A stretch of DNA of 64,000 nt, taken from NCBI RefSeq assembly GCF_000294775.2, contig NZ_CP015506.1:1153501-1217500 (forward strand). Reading direction: 5' to 3'. Below, piece after piece: positions 33,770-44,051 of this stretch. The first letter of the stretch is position 1; each line of letters opens with the position of its first letter. The position numbers and the translations under genes were made by a program. The notes under the pieces were generated by a model, which had not been told where the DNA came from, did no database searches, and worked only from the letters and a program-made list of their open reading frames with translations. The DNA comes from Cytobacillus oceanisediminis 2691 (GTDB lineage Bacteria > Bacillota > Bacilli > Bacillales > Cytobacillaceae).

Positions 33770-34573
33770 ATGCCGATCATTACGAAAATCACATTTCAGA
33801 AAAAAAACACAGACCGCTACAATATATATATGGATTATGGGAAAGGTGAAGAATATGCATTTAGTGTGGATGAAGATGTATTAATAAAACATCAGCTCAA
33901 AAAAGGAATCGAGCTTGATGAATTTTCACTAAATGAAATTGGCTATCAGGACGATATCCGGAAATCCTATAACATGGCTATTCAGTATTTATCCAGAAGG
34001 ATGCGCTCAGAAACCGAAGTCCGCAAACATTTAGCTGACAAAGAAGTTGAAGAACCGGTTATTCAGGAAGTTGTTCACAAATTGTATGATTACAAATTTT
34101 TAAACGATGAAGAATATGCAAAAGCTTTTGTGCGTACACAAATGAACACATCAGATAAAGGGAAAGGATTAATCCGCACTGAACTAAAGGAGAAAGGGAT
34201 ATCCCCTAAATTAATCGATGAGGCGCTGGAGGTGTATTCAAGGGAAGCTGAATTAAGTACAGCAATAAGGCTGTGTGAAAAGCATGCACAGAAATATGGC
34301 CGTGATTCATCAAAGATCCTCAAACAAAAACTGGAGCAGATGTTAATGCGTAAAGGTTTTAATTTTGACATCATTCAAGAAGCAATATCTGAAACGGAGA
34401 TTGAAAAAGAAGAAGATGAAGAATTGGCTGCCCTAAAGTACCAAGCGGAGAAAGCTAAGAGGAAATATGCCAATCTTCCTGATTTCGAATACAGGCAAAA
34501 AATGAAACAAACCTTATTTAGAAAGGGCTTTTCGTTTGATTTAATTGATCGATATTTAAGTGATGAAGAATAA
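33770..34573 (+). CDS. recX: Regulatory protein RecX
   Basis: A 267-residue RecX, which modulates RecA filaments in recombination and repair. Three repeats of the RecX three-helix unit are visible, e.g. YLSRRMRSETEVRKHLADKE, LIRTELKEKGISPKLIDEAL and KQKLEQMLMRKGFNFDIIQE. The ATG at 33770 has GAGGTGGAGA ahead and gives the normal Bacillus length; upstream in-frame ATGs would read through the repeat remnant. Terminator overlaps the stop codon. Confidence 0.93.
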   Translation: MPIITKITFQKKNTDRYNIYMDYGKGEEYAFSVDEDVLIKHQLKKGIELDEFSLNEIGYQDDIRKSYNMAIQYLSRRMRSETEVRKHLADKEVEEPVIQEVVHKLYDYKFLNDEEYAKAFVRTQMNTSDKGKGLIRTELKEKGISPKLIDEALEVYSREAELSTAIRLCEKHAQKYGRDSSKILKQKLEQMLMRKGFNFDIIQEAISETEIEKEEDEELAALKYQAEKAKRKYANLPDFEYRQKMKQTLFRKGFSFDLIDRYLSDEE

Positions 34574-34600
34574 CACATGGAAGCCCATGTGTTATTTTTT
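34569..34600. terminator. Bidirectional terminator between recX and the convergent SDR gene
   Basis: AATAACACATGG and its exact complement form a 12-bp stem with an AAGC loop, flanked by A-rich and TTTTTT sides. It covers both stop codons. Confidence 0.88.
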
Positions 34601-35263
34601 AGATTCAATTACAATGGACTCTTCATTCAAATTATCCAGAATCATTACTGCCACTTCTTCAGGAGAACGAAGCCTGGATTTGTTTTTGATATGGTCGCTT
34701 TCATCCCAGAAAGAGGTATCCATTCCGCCCATATAAACGGCTTTAACTTTAATATCCGTGTCTTCGAGTTCTTTCTGAAGGCTCTCTGTAAACCCTCTTA
34801 CAGCAAACTTGCTTGCTGCATACACTGATTCATTTACTTTTCCTTTTAAGCCAGCAGTCGAAATGATGTTCATCAGCAAGCCGCCGTTTTTTTCTTTAAA
34901 ATAAGGCAGAACAGCCTGAGTCATATAAATAGTGCCCAGCACGTTTGTTTGAAGCATTTCCTGTATTTCCTGCTCTCCAAGACGTTCAAATGGCCTAAAA
35001 TGTCCAACTCCAGCATTGTTAATTAAGCCGTAAAGTTCATGGCTTTGGATTTGCGTCATCAAGCTGCTGATCTCCTGGAGTTTTGTAATATCTAATGTAA
35101 AGGATTGAGCGCTTCCGCCAGCTTCAAGAATCTCCTTTTCCACACTTTGCAGTTTGTCCAAAGTCCTTCCTGTTAAAATAATATGGAATCCTTGTTTGGC
35201 AAATAATAAAGCAAGCTCTTTGCCTAATCCGGACCCCGCTCCGGTAATGATGACGGACTTCAT
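34592..35263 (-). CDS. Short-chain dehydrogenase/reductase
   Basis: A 223-residue classical SDR: GAGSGLGKELALLFAKQG (cofactor motif), NNAGVGHFRP, NIISTAGLKGKVNESVYAAS with the catalytic Ser, Tyr and Lys (YAASK). GAAGGAGGG-type site (AAAGGAGGGAAACAT) precedes the ATG. Its position between recX and yfhH is not one I know from B. subtilis. Substrate unknown. Confidence 0.9.
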   Translation of the reverse strand: MKSVIITGAGSGLGKELALLFAKQGFHIILTGRTLDKLQSVEKEILEAGGSAQSFTLDITKLQEISSLMTQIQSHELYGLINNAGVGHFRPFERLGEQEIQEMLQTNVLGTIYMTQAVLPYFKEKNGGLLMNIISTAGLKGKVNESVYAASKFAVRGFTESLQKELEDTDIKVKAVYMGGMDTSFWDESDHIKNKSRLRSPEEVAVMILDNLNEESIVIESKK

Positions 35264-35490
35264 ATGTTTCCCTCCTTTGAAGGTCTTTTAAACACCATTT
35301 TAACAAAAAAGTTCAATACTTGTGAAATAGCATCAAAACAAAAGGCAGGACCCTTTTCTAAACAGGCATTTTCTCATATACTTAGGTATGTCGAACCGGA
35401 AATCAACGGGCACATTAAAAGACTAAACAGAAATTTCAAGAATTAACCAAAGCAATATACGATTATCTAGAGAAAGTAAGAGGGGTTAAT

Positions 35491-35820
35491 ATGCAGGAGA
35501 AAAGGTACAGTACAATGACTACGTATGAGCTTCAGCAAGAAATTGCCAGCTTAAATGAAAAAGCAAGGAAAGCGGAACAGATGGGTATGGTAAATGAGTT
35601 TGCCGTACTTGAGCGCAAAGTAATAATGGCGAAATCCTACCTGCTCAATCCTGATGATTTTTCCCCTGGTGAAATTTATGAAATCGATGGAGATCCAGGA
35701 GTTTACTTTAAAATTGAATATATGAATGGCGTGTTTGCCTGGGGATTCCGGCTAAATGGAAGCAAAGGTGAAGAAGCTTTGCCGATCTCCATGCTGAAAA
35801 AACTGGAAGAAAGAGGATGA
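35491..35820 (+). CDS. yfhH: YfhH-family protein (DUF1811)
   Basis: A 109-residue protein with an N-terminal helical pair (TTYELQQEIASLNEKARKAE) and a small C-terminal beta domain (YEIDGDPGVYFKIEYMNGVF, AWGFRLNG). This is the YfhH/DUF1811 family, with an SH3-like barrel known structurally. Position after recX agrees with B. subtilis. AGAGGGGTTAAT precedes the ATG. Function unknown. Confidence 0.92.
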   Translation: MQEKRYSTMTTYELQQEIASLNEKARKAEQMGMVNEFAVLERKVIMAKSYLLNPDDFSPGEIYEIDGDPGVYFKIEYMNGVFAWGFRLNGSKGEEALPISMLKKLEERG

Positions 35821-35863
35821 TGTAAACCATCCTCTTTCTGATTTTAGTGCAGTCTAACTCACT

Positions 35864-36022
35864 TTATGAATTTTTGCGAATCTGCCGTTTTAAAATAATG
35901 AGGTCTTGAGTTTGCTGGGTCTCACCATTTACTTGTGAATGTGCACGTTTAGGCCTAAAGTGCGGTGAAGTAAATGGACTGGAATAAGGGTTATCCCCAA
36001 AAAGGTTTTTGCTGTTTCCCAT
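35864..36022 (-). CDS. YpzG-family small protein
   Basis: A 52-residue, polar, low-complexity protein: GNSKNLFGDNPYSSPFTSPH at the start and VNGETQQTQDLIILKRQIRK at the end. The Tyr-Ser-Ser-Pro-Phe and VNGETQQTQDLIIL blocks are those of the YpzG family of spore-forming bacilli. GAGGAGGG is eight bases ahead of the ATG. It lies next to sspK in the same orientation, so expression during sporulation is possible. Confidence 0.8.
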   Translation of the reverse strand: MGNSKNLFGDNPYSSPFTSPHFRPKRAHSQVNGETQQTQDLIILKRQIRKNS

Positions 36023-36042
36023 AACCAAGCCCTCCTCGTATT

Positions 36043-36213
36043 TTAAAATTCTGGTGTGTCACTTTCGCGGTTTGATGAAGCTCTCATTCGTTCCTGAGGG
36101 TGCGTATTAATTGTGCCATCAGCCCGGCGTGAAGCATATTCTGCTTTAGCCCGCGGCTCCCCCTCCAATTTTATATTGTTTTGATTTGGGAAATTTCTCG
36201 CTTTATTGCGCAT
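36043..36213 (-). CDS. sspK: Small acid-soluble spore protein K
   Basis: A 56-residue minor spore protein. [20 protein letters not shown] and [20 protein letters not shown] match SspK closely. The ATG at 36213 has AGGAGG five bases ahead; longer forms have no ribosome site. It is made in the forespore in B. subtilis. A sigma-G promoter would be expected upstream but was not resolved. Confidence 0.93.
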   Translation of the reverse strand: MRNKARNFPNQNNIKLEGEPRAKAEYASRRADGTINTHPQERMRASSNRESDTPEF

Positions 36214-36341
36214 AAGCAGCCTCCTAAACCGGAATAAGAGCGTGAACGGCATCTTAGCCAATCACGTAATACTATTATTTGTTTTTTTCGAAAGGCTATG
36301 ATGGATACTGGTTATTAATAAATGGTAATGAGGTGACTTTT

Positions 36342-36611
36342 ATGAATGAGTACCAGCAAAAGCTTTATGAGCTTTTATTGGAAAAAAACAAAATGCTTTC
36401 AGCAAGCCAGGCCCAGACATGGATTGAACTGCTATGGGAAGATTTTGAAGCAACTTATGCCAAGGCTGGCAGAGAATATAAAGGTGCTGAAATGACAGAA
36501 AGAATCGTAAGGCAATGGGTAGAAAACCACGGAAGCAGGCTCCATGAATTTGTTGCCAATAATCCTAAATACAAACATTTACTCGAACAGGACAAAAATG
36601 CGCTGAATTGA
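36342..36611 (+). CDS. yfhJ: YfhJ-family (WVELL) protein
   Basis: An 89-residue helical protein with the signature AQTWIELLWEDFEATYAKAG and the tail FVANNPKYKHLL of the YfhJ/WVELL family. The ATG at 36342 has ATGAGGTGAC ahead. Position after sspK is as in B. subtilis. Function unknown. Confidence 0.92.
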   Translation: MNEYQQKLYELLLEKNKMLSASQAQTWIELLWEDFEATYAKAGREYKGAEMTERIVRQWVENHGSRLHEFVANNPKYKHLLEQDKNALN

Positions 36612-36642
36612 AAACAGGCTGCCTATTTAGCAGCCTGTTTTC
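36610..36642. terminator. Bidirectional terminator between yfhJ and yfhP
   Basis: GAAAACAGGCTGC and GCAGCCTGTTTTC form a perfect 13-bp stem with a seven-base loop. A and T runs in the arms serve both converging genes. Confidence 0.85.
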
Positions 36643-36643
36643 A

Positions 36644-37624
36644 TTAGCCAGGAATGATATCCAGTTTTTTTCGAAGTTTTTCCTCACTGAAAATCCAGCC
36701 TGTATAGGATGATTGAATGTTAAACTCCCGATCGAGCTGGACCACGGCTACAAATGGATAATGTCCATTGCTCCGGTAGCGGAGGTCAATGAATCGAACT
36801 TCATAATAATCATCATATTCATCCACTTCCCAGCGGTAAACAGGTGAGAAGGATAGGAATGCTGATAGATTTTTGTCTTTCTTCGCGGCTTCAATTACAG
36901 GTGTTTCAGGAACAGGAACGCGGTTAAATTGATCGAGAATCCTCACATGGTTTTTAACAGCACGCCCAACGAAAAATTGCTGCTTGCTCATCACGGCAAC
37001 TCGCCATTGATTGAATTTCATAGTTGGGGCAATGATGATTTCTGTGGCATCCGGTATAATTACTTTTACAGCTCTCAGCACACTTCTCTGAGCTGCGAAT
37101 CGAAGAAGATAATACACGACAATAATGCCATAGATAATTAAAAATGTATAACCAGGATGAGCCCCGAAGGCCCAGATAAATAATCCTGCGACATGGATCC
37201 CAAAAATAAATGGGTCAAATGTGTTAATGATTCCCAAAGCTACCCATTTGGAAGAAAAGGGCCGAAGTGCCTGAGTTCCATAAGCATTAAATACGTCTAC
37301 AAAAACATGCAGGAAAACAGCCAAAAAAGTCCACAGCCATAAATGAAGCAAATCTGCTGTTGGAAAAAATGGGTAAACAACTGCAAGTATGGCAAGAGGC
37401 CAAAGCACTACAGCCGGTATGGAGTGGGTAATTCCCCTGTGATTGCGAATATAAACGGCATTATTTCTTAGTTTTAAAACAGTATCTATATCTGGTATTT
37501 GTGAACCGACTATGGCTCCAATCATGACACTTGTTGCTGTAGCAGAACTTTCAGCAACAACGGGGTCAAGAGTGGCAATGCCGCCAATCGCCAGCCCCAT
37601 AACTACATGTGTGCCGGTATCCAA
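36644..37624 (-). CDS. yfhP: Membrane-bound metal-dependent hydrolase family protein YfhP
   Basis: A 326-residue membrane protein of the YdjM/DUF457 group. HVVMGLAIGGIATLDP at the N-terminus, GSQIPDIDT, RNHRGITHSIPAVVLWPLAI and LHVFVDVFNAYGTQ supply the conserved His and Asp residues. The C-terminal ~120 residues are soluble. The start is TTG with GGAGGTATT upstream. In B. subtilis it is linked to the LuxR/competence-repression literature only loosely; its biochemical role is not settled. Confidence 0.9.
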   Translation of the reverse strand: MDTGTHVVMGLAIGGIATLDPVVAESSATATSVMIGAIVGSQIPDIDTVLKLRNNAVYIRNHRGITHSIPAVVLWPLAILAVVYPFFPTADLLHLWLWTFLAVFLHVFVDVFNAYGTQALRPFSSKWVALGIINTFDPFIFGIHVAGLFIWAFGAHPGYTFLIIYGIIVVYYLLRFAAQRSVLRAVKVIIPDATEIIIAPTMKFNQWRVAVMSKQQFFVGRAVKNHVRILDQFNRVPVPETPVIEAAKKDKNLSAFLSFSPVYRWEVDEYDDYYEVRFIDLRYRSNGHYPFVAVVQLDREFNIQSSYTGWIFSEEKLRKKLDIIPG

Positions 37625-37765
37625 GAGGAAAATACCTCCTTCCTTGGGACATGATTCTTGTGTTTGATTTAATCTATAGCGGACATGATGCCGCTTTTTT
37701 AGTGTACCAGCAAATTTCTTGTATTAACAGCTGAATATGGGTACCTTTAAAGGAGTTGATGAATA

Positions 37766-37861
37766 ATGTTCAATCATCAAGAACTAAGGATTAAAGAAGC
37801 GACTGTACTAATATATTCCCATATTTTCCGATTGTTTAACATCAGGAGGATTAAAAATTGA
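37766..37861 (+). CDS. Possible 31-residue leader ORF coupled to mutY
   Basis: ATG at 37766 has AAAGGAG about 11 bases ahead and the frame ends TGA at 37859-37861, overlapping the TTG start of mutY as TTGA. The product ([20 protein letters not shown] and a basic end) matches nothing I know. The overlap suggests translational coupling, but the length is short and coding bias cannot be judged. Confidence 0.3.
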   Translation: MFNHQELRIKEATVLIYSHIFRLFNIRRIKN

Positions 37862-38958
37862 AAGAAGTTAATCAAAATACGATTGAATCAGTTGATATAA
37901 ATGGTTTTCAAGATGATTTGCTCAGGTGGTTTGAAGCTGAGCAAAGGGATTTGCCATGGAGAAAGGACCAGGATCCTTACAAGGTTTGGGTTTCCGAGAT
38001 TATGCTTCAGCAGACGCGGGTGGATACCGTAATTCCTTATTTTCATCGCTTTATTGAACAGTTTCCGACTGTAAAGGATCTATCTGAAGCAGACGAAGAA
38101 AAGGTATTAAAAGCCTGGGAGGGTTTGGGCTATTATTCAAGAGCAAGAAACCTTCAGGCGGCCGTCCGGGAAGTCCATGAAAAATATGGCGGAAGAGTTC
38201 CAGATACACCAAAAGAAATTTCTTCATTAAAAGGAGTAGGGCCTTATACAGCAGGAGCAATTCTCAGTATTGCTTACGGAATACCGGAACCAGCTGTGGA
38301 TGGCAATGTCATGCGGGTCCTTTCGCGTATCCTCTCTATCTGGGATGATATCGCCAAGCCTTCTTCCAGGAAGATCTTTGAGTCTTCCGTCCGAAAATTA
38401 ATTTCACATAAAAATCCGTCCCATTTCAATCAGGCCCTTATGGAGCTTGGCGCATTAATTTGTACACCAACGTCACCTTCATGCTTATTATGCCCGGTGA
38501 GAGAACATTGTACTGCTTTTTATGAGGGGACGCAGCATGAGCTGCCCGTAAAAACTAAAACAAAGAAGCAAAGAAATGTCCAGTTAGCAGCAGCTGTCCT
38601 CATAGATGATCACGAAAGAATTTTGATACACAAAAGGCCTGAAAAAGGCCTTCTTGCTAATCTCTGGGAATTTCCGATGGCAGAAATCAATATTGCTTAT
38701 GTAAGCGACAAAGAGCAGATGAAAGATGTGTTCAGCACACAATTTGGCGCCGAAGTGGAAATACAAGAAATGACTGGTCAGATTGAACACGTTTTTTCCC
38801 ATCTAACATGGAACATAAATGTGTATAAAGGAAAAATAATAATACTTGAAGAAGAAAAAAATGATTTGAAATTAGTCAGCCTTGAAGAAATTAAAGAATT
38901 TCCTTTTCCGGTTTCCCACCAGAAAATATGGAAGCTATATTTGGATAGCAGAGGATAG
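37858..38958 (+). CDS. mutY: A/G-specific adenine glycosylase MutY
   Basis: A 366-residue base-excision repair enzyme that removes adenine mispaired with 8-oxoguanine. The catalytic Glu lies in [12 protein letters not shown], the helix-hairpin-helix in [12 protein letters not shown], the catalytic Asp in [11 protein letters not shown], and the 4Fe-4S cysteines in [17 protein letters not shown] (C-x6-C-x2-C-x5-C). The C-terminal ~130 residues are the MutT-like 8-oxoG recognition domain ([18 protein letters not shown]). The start is TTG with CAGGAGGATT ahead. Confidence 0.95.
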   Translation: MKEVNQNTIESVDINGFQDDLLRWFEAEQRDLPWRKDQDPYKVWVSEIMLQQTRVDTVIPYFHRFIEQFPTVKDLSEADEEKVLKAWEGLGYYSRARNLQAAVREVHEKYGGRVPDTPKEISSLKGVGPYTAGAILSIAYGIPEPAVDGNVMRVLSRILSIWDDIAKPSSRKIFESSVRKLISHKNPSHFNQALMELGALICTPTSPSCLLCPVREHCTAFYEGTQHELPVKTKTKKQRNVQLAAAVLIDDHERILIHKRPEKGLLANLWEFPMAEINIAYVSDKEQMKDVFSTQFGAEVEIQEMTGQIEHVFSHLTWNINVYKGKIIILEEEKNDLKLVSLEEIKEFPFPVSHQKIWKLYLDSRG

Positions 38959-38986
38959 AAAAAGGAGGCGTGCCCCCTTTTTCTAT
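38955..38986 (+). terminator. Rho-independent terminator of mutY
   Basis: ATAGAAAAAGGAGGC pairs with GCCCCCTTTTTCTAT with one mismatch. It overlaps the stop codon and could also serve the convergent gene. Confidence 0.8.
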
Positions 38987-38990
38987 ATGA

Positions 38991-39272
38991 TTAATCGTAG
39001 CTTACCCGGGTTCCATGCGTATAATCAGCTTCCTGTCTTTTCAAGCCGCCGCGGTTTTCTATTTCTTCGATGATTTCCCTATGGATGGTTTGGCCCTCAG
39101 CATTTAAATAAGGCATGATCTGCTGAAATGAATGATGGTAAAAAGCAAGCTCACTGTCCTTCCAGTCTGATTTTGACATCATAGAGAGCTCTGTCATATC
39201 ACGTCCGACAAACAATTGCCATCTTCCTTTCCTTATTTGGATTACAAATAGTGTTTTAATTCGAATTGCCAT
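38991..39272 (-). CDS. Small conserved protein in the yfhS position
   Basis: A protein of about 93 residues, soluble: IRKGRWQLFVGRDMTELSMM, DSELAFYHHSFQQIMPYLNA, GQTIHREIIEEIENRGGLKR. It occupies the mutY-fabL gap where B. subtilis has yfhS, which it may correspond to. The start is uncertain: the ATG at 39272 lacks a good ribosome site, and a longer frame from 39359 (TTG) lacks one too. No catalytic motif is evident. Confidence 0.6.
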   Translation of the reverse strand: MAIRIKTLFVIQIRKGRWQLFVGRDMTELSMMSKSDWKDSELAFYHHSFQQIMPYLNAEGQTIHREIIEEIENRGGLKRQEADYTHGTRVSYD

Positions 39273-39493
39273 ATATACATGGAAAAAGCTAAAATGAAAT
39301 CGGTAAGGGGTTTTATTTAGGCTGTTTTTTAAAATTTTGGTGCTGTTAAATTCAAACAAAGTTTAACATGCAGAGTTGGTTAGAGCGGAGGACACTTGCA
39401 CCAAACTAGAGAGAACAGCTTAATTTTTAAATTCCCGTTATAACAATCCCTAAAACAGTTTGGAACAGGAATACATAACAGAAAGGAAACTGA

Positions 39494-40246
<753 letters not shown>

Positions 40247-40332
40247 TGAGAAAATGGATATCTTTGGTATTTAAAAAAGTTGGATAGTTTCCTCCGCTCT
40301 CGGTTAAATTAATGAGCGTGGAGGTGATTATA

Positions 40333-40524
40333 ATGGCTAAACAACCAAACCAAACTCAAGCTGGAACTAACGTTCAAGAAGTGAGACAACAAAACGCACA
40401 ATCTGCTGGACAAGGCCAATTCGGAACTGAATTTGCCAGCGAAACAAACGCTGCTGAAGTAAGACAGCAAAACCAGCAAGCTGAAGCTCGTAAAGGTCAA
40501 AATGCCGGCAAACAAAGCCGCTAA
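40333..40524 (+). CDS. sspE: Gamma-type small acid-soluble spore protein
   Basis: A 63-residue, Gln/Asn-rich protein with two related repeats, VQEVRQQNAQSAGQGQFGTE and AAEVRQQNQQAEARKGQN, joined by FASETNA, the germination-protease cut region of gamma-type SASP. GGAGGTGAT precedes the ATG at 40333. It is an amino-acid store in the spore core. Shorter than B. subtilis SspE, which has longer repeats. Confidence 0.93.
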   Translation: MAKQPNQTQAGTNVQEVRQQNAQSAGQGQFGTEFASETNAAEVRQQNQQAEARKGQNAGKQSR

Positions 40525-40538
40525 TAACATTTAAAGAA

Positions 40539-40580
40539 AGAAACCGCCTTTTAAATGGAAAGGGCGGTTTCTTCTTTTTT
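40539..40580 (+). terminator. Rho-independent terminator of sspE
   Basis: AGAAACCGCC and GGCGGTTTCT form the stem, extended by inner CTTTT/AAAGG pairing, followed by TCTTTTTT. Confidence 0.85.
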
Positions 40581-40733
40581 GTGCGGATTAGAATTAAAGT
40601 CCCCAGTCAATTTTTTATCTCTGGTCATCACTTCGACAAAACTTCCATAAAGTCAACATAACTAGTCAAAGGGTTAAAAAAAGGTGCATCGAAATATAAA
40701 GATAGGAAAAATAATGGGGACGGTGAAACAAAC

Positions 40734-40985
40734 ATGGAGAACTTTAACAGTTTAGTTTCAGAACAGATGAAAACGATGGAAAAGCTTCTTTATCTTCAAA
40801 GTGAATTGGAACGCTGCCAAGAGATTGAAGAAGAATTGAAGGCAATTCAGCAGGAAACGGAGCTTGAAAGTGTACAGTATGAGATTGCAAGGATGAAAGA
40901 AGAACTGAAAGAAATTCATCGTATATTTGAGGAACAGACCGAAGAGGTCATCCGCTCCTATCAGGAAGTAAATGTAACTGTTTAA
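40734..40985 (+). CDS. ygaB: YgaB-family coiled-coil protein
   Basis: An 83-residue protein that is nearly all coiled coil: EKLLYLQSELERCQEIEEEL, YEIARMKEELKEIHRIFEEQ. It matches the YgaB family and its place between sspE and ntdP. The ATG has GGACGGTGA ahead. Function unknown. Confidence 0.88.
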   Translation: MENFNSLVSEQMKTMEKLLYLQSELERCQEIEEELKAIQQETELESVQYEIARMKEELKEIHRIFEEQTEEVIRSYQEVNVTV

Positions 40986-41276
40986 AAATAACTTTCCTTC
41001 CCTAAATCCATCTGTTCTTCTATACCTATAAAATCAGCTATATATCCTTTTTTTAAAGCCGTTGATACATTTCAATGGCTCTTTGTTTTAAAAATTTCCT
41101 TTTACCGTTATAATAGTAGAAAACAGGAATCGTACTTTGTTGCCTTTTTCTTTTGGATAGTATTGAGTCATGCTGTGCAGTAAACGCCGGCATGAAGGGG
41201 AGGACGCCTATTAAATGGCGCCAAAAAAAGTATTTTCAGGTTGCAAAGCTTCCGGAATGGAAAGTAGGGGAAAAAA

Positions 41277-41807
41277 ATGGCGGTACCCATCGAAGGCGAA
41301 CCAATGCAAATACACAGCTATAAACATAATGGGCATATCCACCGCGTCTGGGAGGAAACAACCGTATTAAAAGGGACACAAAATTTAGTGATTGGCGGAA
41401 ATGACCGGACAATCGTAACAGAATCTGACGGAAGAACATGGGTGACAAGAGAGCCAGCCATTTGTTATTTCCATTCACAGCACTGGTTTAATGTGATTGG
41501 AATGATTCGGGAAGATGGTGTTTATTATTACTGCAATATCAGTTCACCATTCATTTTTGACGGAGAAGCGTTAAAGTATATTGATTATGATCTTGATATT
41601 AAAGTGTATCCGGATATGACATTCAATCTGCTTGACGAAGATGAGTATGAACGGCACCGTCAGGAGATGAATTATCCCGATGTAATTGACAGCATCCTTA
41701 AATCGAATGTTGACAATCTCATCCATTGGATCCGTCAGAGAAAAGGACCTTTTGCACCCGACTTTATTGATATATGGTATGAACGTTATCTTACTTACAG
41801 ACGCTAA
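41277..41807 (+). CDS. ntdP: Nucleoside tri-/diphosphatase NtdP (YgaC)
   Basis: A 176-residue DUF402 protein. [40 protein letters not shown] and [20 protein letters not shown] are near-identical to B. subtilis YgaC; the staphylococcal relative was shown to hydrolyse nucleoside tri- and diphosphates. GTAGGGGA precedes the ATG. Confidence 0.93.
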   Translation: MAVPIEGEPMQIHSYKHNGHIHRVWEETTVLKGTQNLVIGGNDRTIVTESDGRTWVTREPAICYFHSQHWFNVIGMIREDGVYYYCNISSPFIFDGEALKYIDYDLDIKVYPDMTFNLLDEDEYERHRQEMNYPDVIDSILKSNVDNLIHWIRQRKGPFAPDFIDIWYERYLTYRR

Positions 41808-41832
41808 AAAATGGCTGAATGCCGAAAAAACG

Positions 41833-41868
41833 CCTGTTGGACCTTGAGTCAGCAGGTTTTTATTTTTG
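41833..41868 (+). terminator. Probable terminator of ntdP
   Basis: CCTGTTGGAC and GTCAGCAGG pair with a wobble and a bulge, followed by TTTTTATTTTT. Confidence 0.6.
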
Positions 41869-41982
41869 TCCAGATCTGCATGATTACCAGGTTTAGGGGT
41901 AAGTTTAAAAAAATAATTGGAAATATCGGCTGATAGTCCAATATAAAAAAGCTGCATGATGAAGAGAGGGGGAGCGATCCGG

Positions 41983-43731
41983 TTGGACAGTATAAAGAGA
42001 TATTTGAAATTCGTAAAGCCGTATCGGCTTCAGATTATCGGAACCATTATAATAGGCATCATTAAATTTGCCATTCCACTTTTGATTCCGCTTCTGATTA
42101 AGTATGTAATTGATGATATTATTGGCAATGAGGCATTAAGCCAAAGCGATAAGACCAGCACACTTTTAATGGTTATGGCTGTGATGATTGCTTTATTTGT
42201 CATCGCCCGTCCGCCAATTGAGTATTACCGTCAATACTTTGCCCAATGGGTGGCAAGCAAAATTCTATATGATATCCGGGATAAGCTTTTTACCCACATT
42301 CAAAAGCTAAGCTTCCGGTTCTATGCAAATACAAGAACAGGGGAAGTCATCTCCAGGGTCATAAATGATGTTGAGCAAACCAAAACATTCGTAGTAACCG
42401 GTTTAATGAATTTATGGCTTGATGTGGCAACTATTTTAATAGCAGTTGTCATTATGCTGAATATGGATGTTACGTTGACGATTGTGTCTCTGCTTTTATT
42501 TCCATTTTATGCTTTTTCAGTCAAATACTTTTTTGGGAACCTCAGAAAGCTGACAAGGGCCCGTTCTCAGGCTCTTGCAGAAGTACAGGGCTATCTGCAT
42601 GAACGTGTTCAGGGGATGGCAGTTGTTAAAAGCTTTGCAATTGAAGATTATGAGCAAACCCAATTTGATGCGCAAAATAAAAATTTCCTGACAAAAGCGA
42701 TCGACCATACGAAGTGGAACGCAAAGGCATTTGCAGTTGTTAACACCATTACAGATATTTCACCGCTTTTAGTAATTGGCTATTCAGGATACCAGGTTAT
42801 CCAGGGGGAAATTTCTCTCGGTGTCATGATGGCGTTTGTCGCTTATATAGATAGATTGTACGGCCCGCTGAGACGGCTTGTTAACTCATCAACAACCTTA
42901 ACTCAATCGATAGCATCCATGGATCGAGTATTCGAATTAATTGATGAGAAATATGATATAGACGATTCTTCTGATGCAATCCAATGCCGGAATGTTAAAG
43001 GGCATATCCAATTTGAAGAAGTAAGCTTTTCTTACAATGAGAATGAGCCTCCAGTATTAAAGAAAATAAATCTTGATGTATCAGCAGGGGAGACAATTGC
43101 CCTTGTTGGGATGAGCGGAGGAGGGAAATCCTCATTAGTAGGGCTGATTCCGCGTTTTTATGATGTCAACGAAGGCAGAATCCTGCTTGATGGCACTGAT
43201 ATCCGTTCATTTAAGGTAAGGAGCCTTCGCGATAAAATTGGCATGGTGCTTCAGGATAATATTTTGTTCAGCGAATCGGTTAAAACAAACATTCTTCTCG
43301 GCAAACCCGATGCCAACGAGGATGAAGTAATAGAAGCTGCCAAGGCTGCCAATGCCCACGAATTTATTATGAATTTGCCTGAAGGTTATGATACCAAGGT
43401 AGGCGAGCGCGGTGTGAAGCTCTCGGGAGGGCAAAAGCAGCGGATCGCCATTGCGAGAATTTTTTTGAAAAACCCGCCGATCCTTGTGCTGGATGAAGCC
43501 ACTTCAGCCCTTGATTTAGAGAGTGAACATCTGATACAGGAAGCATTAGAAAAATTGGCTAAAGACCGCACGACTTTTATCGTGGCTCATCGCCTTTCCA
43601 CCATCACTCATGCGGATAGAATTATCCTGATAGAGCATGGTGAAATTTCTGAAGCTGGAAGCCATGAGGAATTAATGAAAAAACAAGGTAATTATTATAA
43701 GCTTTTTCAAGTTCAGCAGCTTGAAAATTAG
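41983..43731 (+). CDS. ygaD: ABC exporter (ATPase plus permease) YgaD
   Basis: A 582-residue homodimer-type half-transporter with six N-terminal helices and a C-terminal ATPase. Walker [10 protein letters not shown], signature [14 protein letters not shown], Walker [12 protein letters not shown] and switch His in IVAHRLST are all canonical, unlike the 25.6-29.1 kb pair. The TTG at 41983 has GAGGGGGAG ahead and gives [14 protein letters not shown], the normal beginning of YgaD; an ATG at 41956 has no ribosome site. Substrate unknown. Confidence 0.92.
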   Translation: MDSIKRYLKFVKPYRLQIIGTIIIGIIKFAIPLLIPLLIKYVIDDIIGNEALSQSDKTSTLLMVMAVMIALFVIARPPIEYYRQYFAQWVASKILYDIRDKLFTHIQKLSFRFYANTRTGEVISRVINDVEQTKTFVVTGLMNLWLDVATILIAVVIMLNMDVTLTIVSLLLFPFYAFSVKYFFGNLRKLTRARSQALAEVQGYLHERVQGMAVVKSFAIEDYEQTQFDAQNKNFLTKAIDHTKWNAKAFAVVNTITDISPLLVIGYSGYQVIQGEISLGVMMAFVAYIDRLYGPLRRLVNSSTTLTQSIASMDRVFELIDEKYDIDDSSDAIQCRNVKGHIQFEEVSFSYNENEPPVLKKINLDVSAGETIALVGMSGGGKSSLVGLIPRFYDVNEGRILLDGTDIRSFKVRSLRDKIGMVLQDNILFSESVKTNILLGKPDANEDEVIEAAKAANAHEFIMNLPEGYDTKVGERGVKLSGGQKQRIAIARIFLKNPPILVLDEATSALDLESEHLIQEALEKLAKDRTTFIVAHRLSTITHADRIILIEHGEISEAGSHEELMKKQGNYYKLFQVQQLEN

Positions 43732-43735
43732 GTTT

Positions 43736-43768
43736 AAAAGCCGGCTCTATTACAGGGCCGGCTTTATT
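43736..43768 (+). terminator. Rho-independent terminator of ygaD
   Basis: AAAGCCGGC and GCCGGCTTT form a perfect outer stem, followed by ATTG. The T tract is short. Confidence 0.7.
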
Positions 43769-43876
43769 GTGCGCTTTTTTATAGCAATGCGTTAAATTAC
43801 TATAGTGTTAAAACTGCTGCCGGCAAATAACGGTCATTAATCTCCATCTTTTTCATAAATATTAGTAGGATATTAC

Positions 43877-43905
43877 TTACAAAATCATGTCTAAAAATAT
43901 ATAAT
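43877..43905 (+). promoter_or_regulatory. Sigma-A promoter of the second oligopeptide operon
   Basis: TTACAA (43877-43882) and TATAAT (43900-43905) are separated by 17 bases. It lies ~150 bases ahead of the first ATPase gene; the remaining leader contains a run of AAAAAAGAT and no clear operator. Confidence 0.65.
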
Positions 43906-44051
43906 GTTTACTATATTTAAATAATTTAGAAAAATGAGTAGACTTAACCAATCTTTTTTTATAGAATGAAAAAAAGATAGTGACCTAAGGTCCAATATTG
44001 TTAAAAATGTCCCATTTCATAGAAAAGGACGTTCAAGAAAGGAGTATCCGT

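Noticed and set aside
35264-35446. 60-residue open frame upstream of yfhH
   Set aside because: No ribosome site, no motif, and it overlaps the divergent promoter region of the SDR gene.
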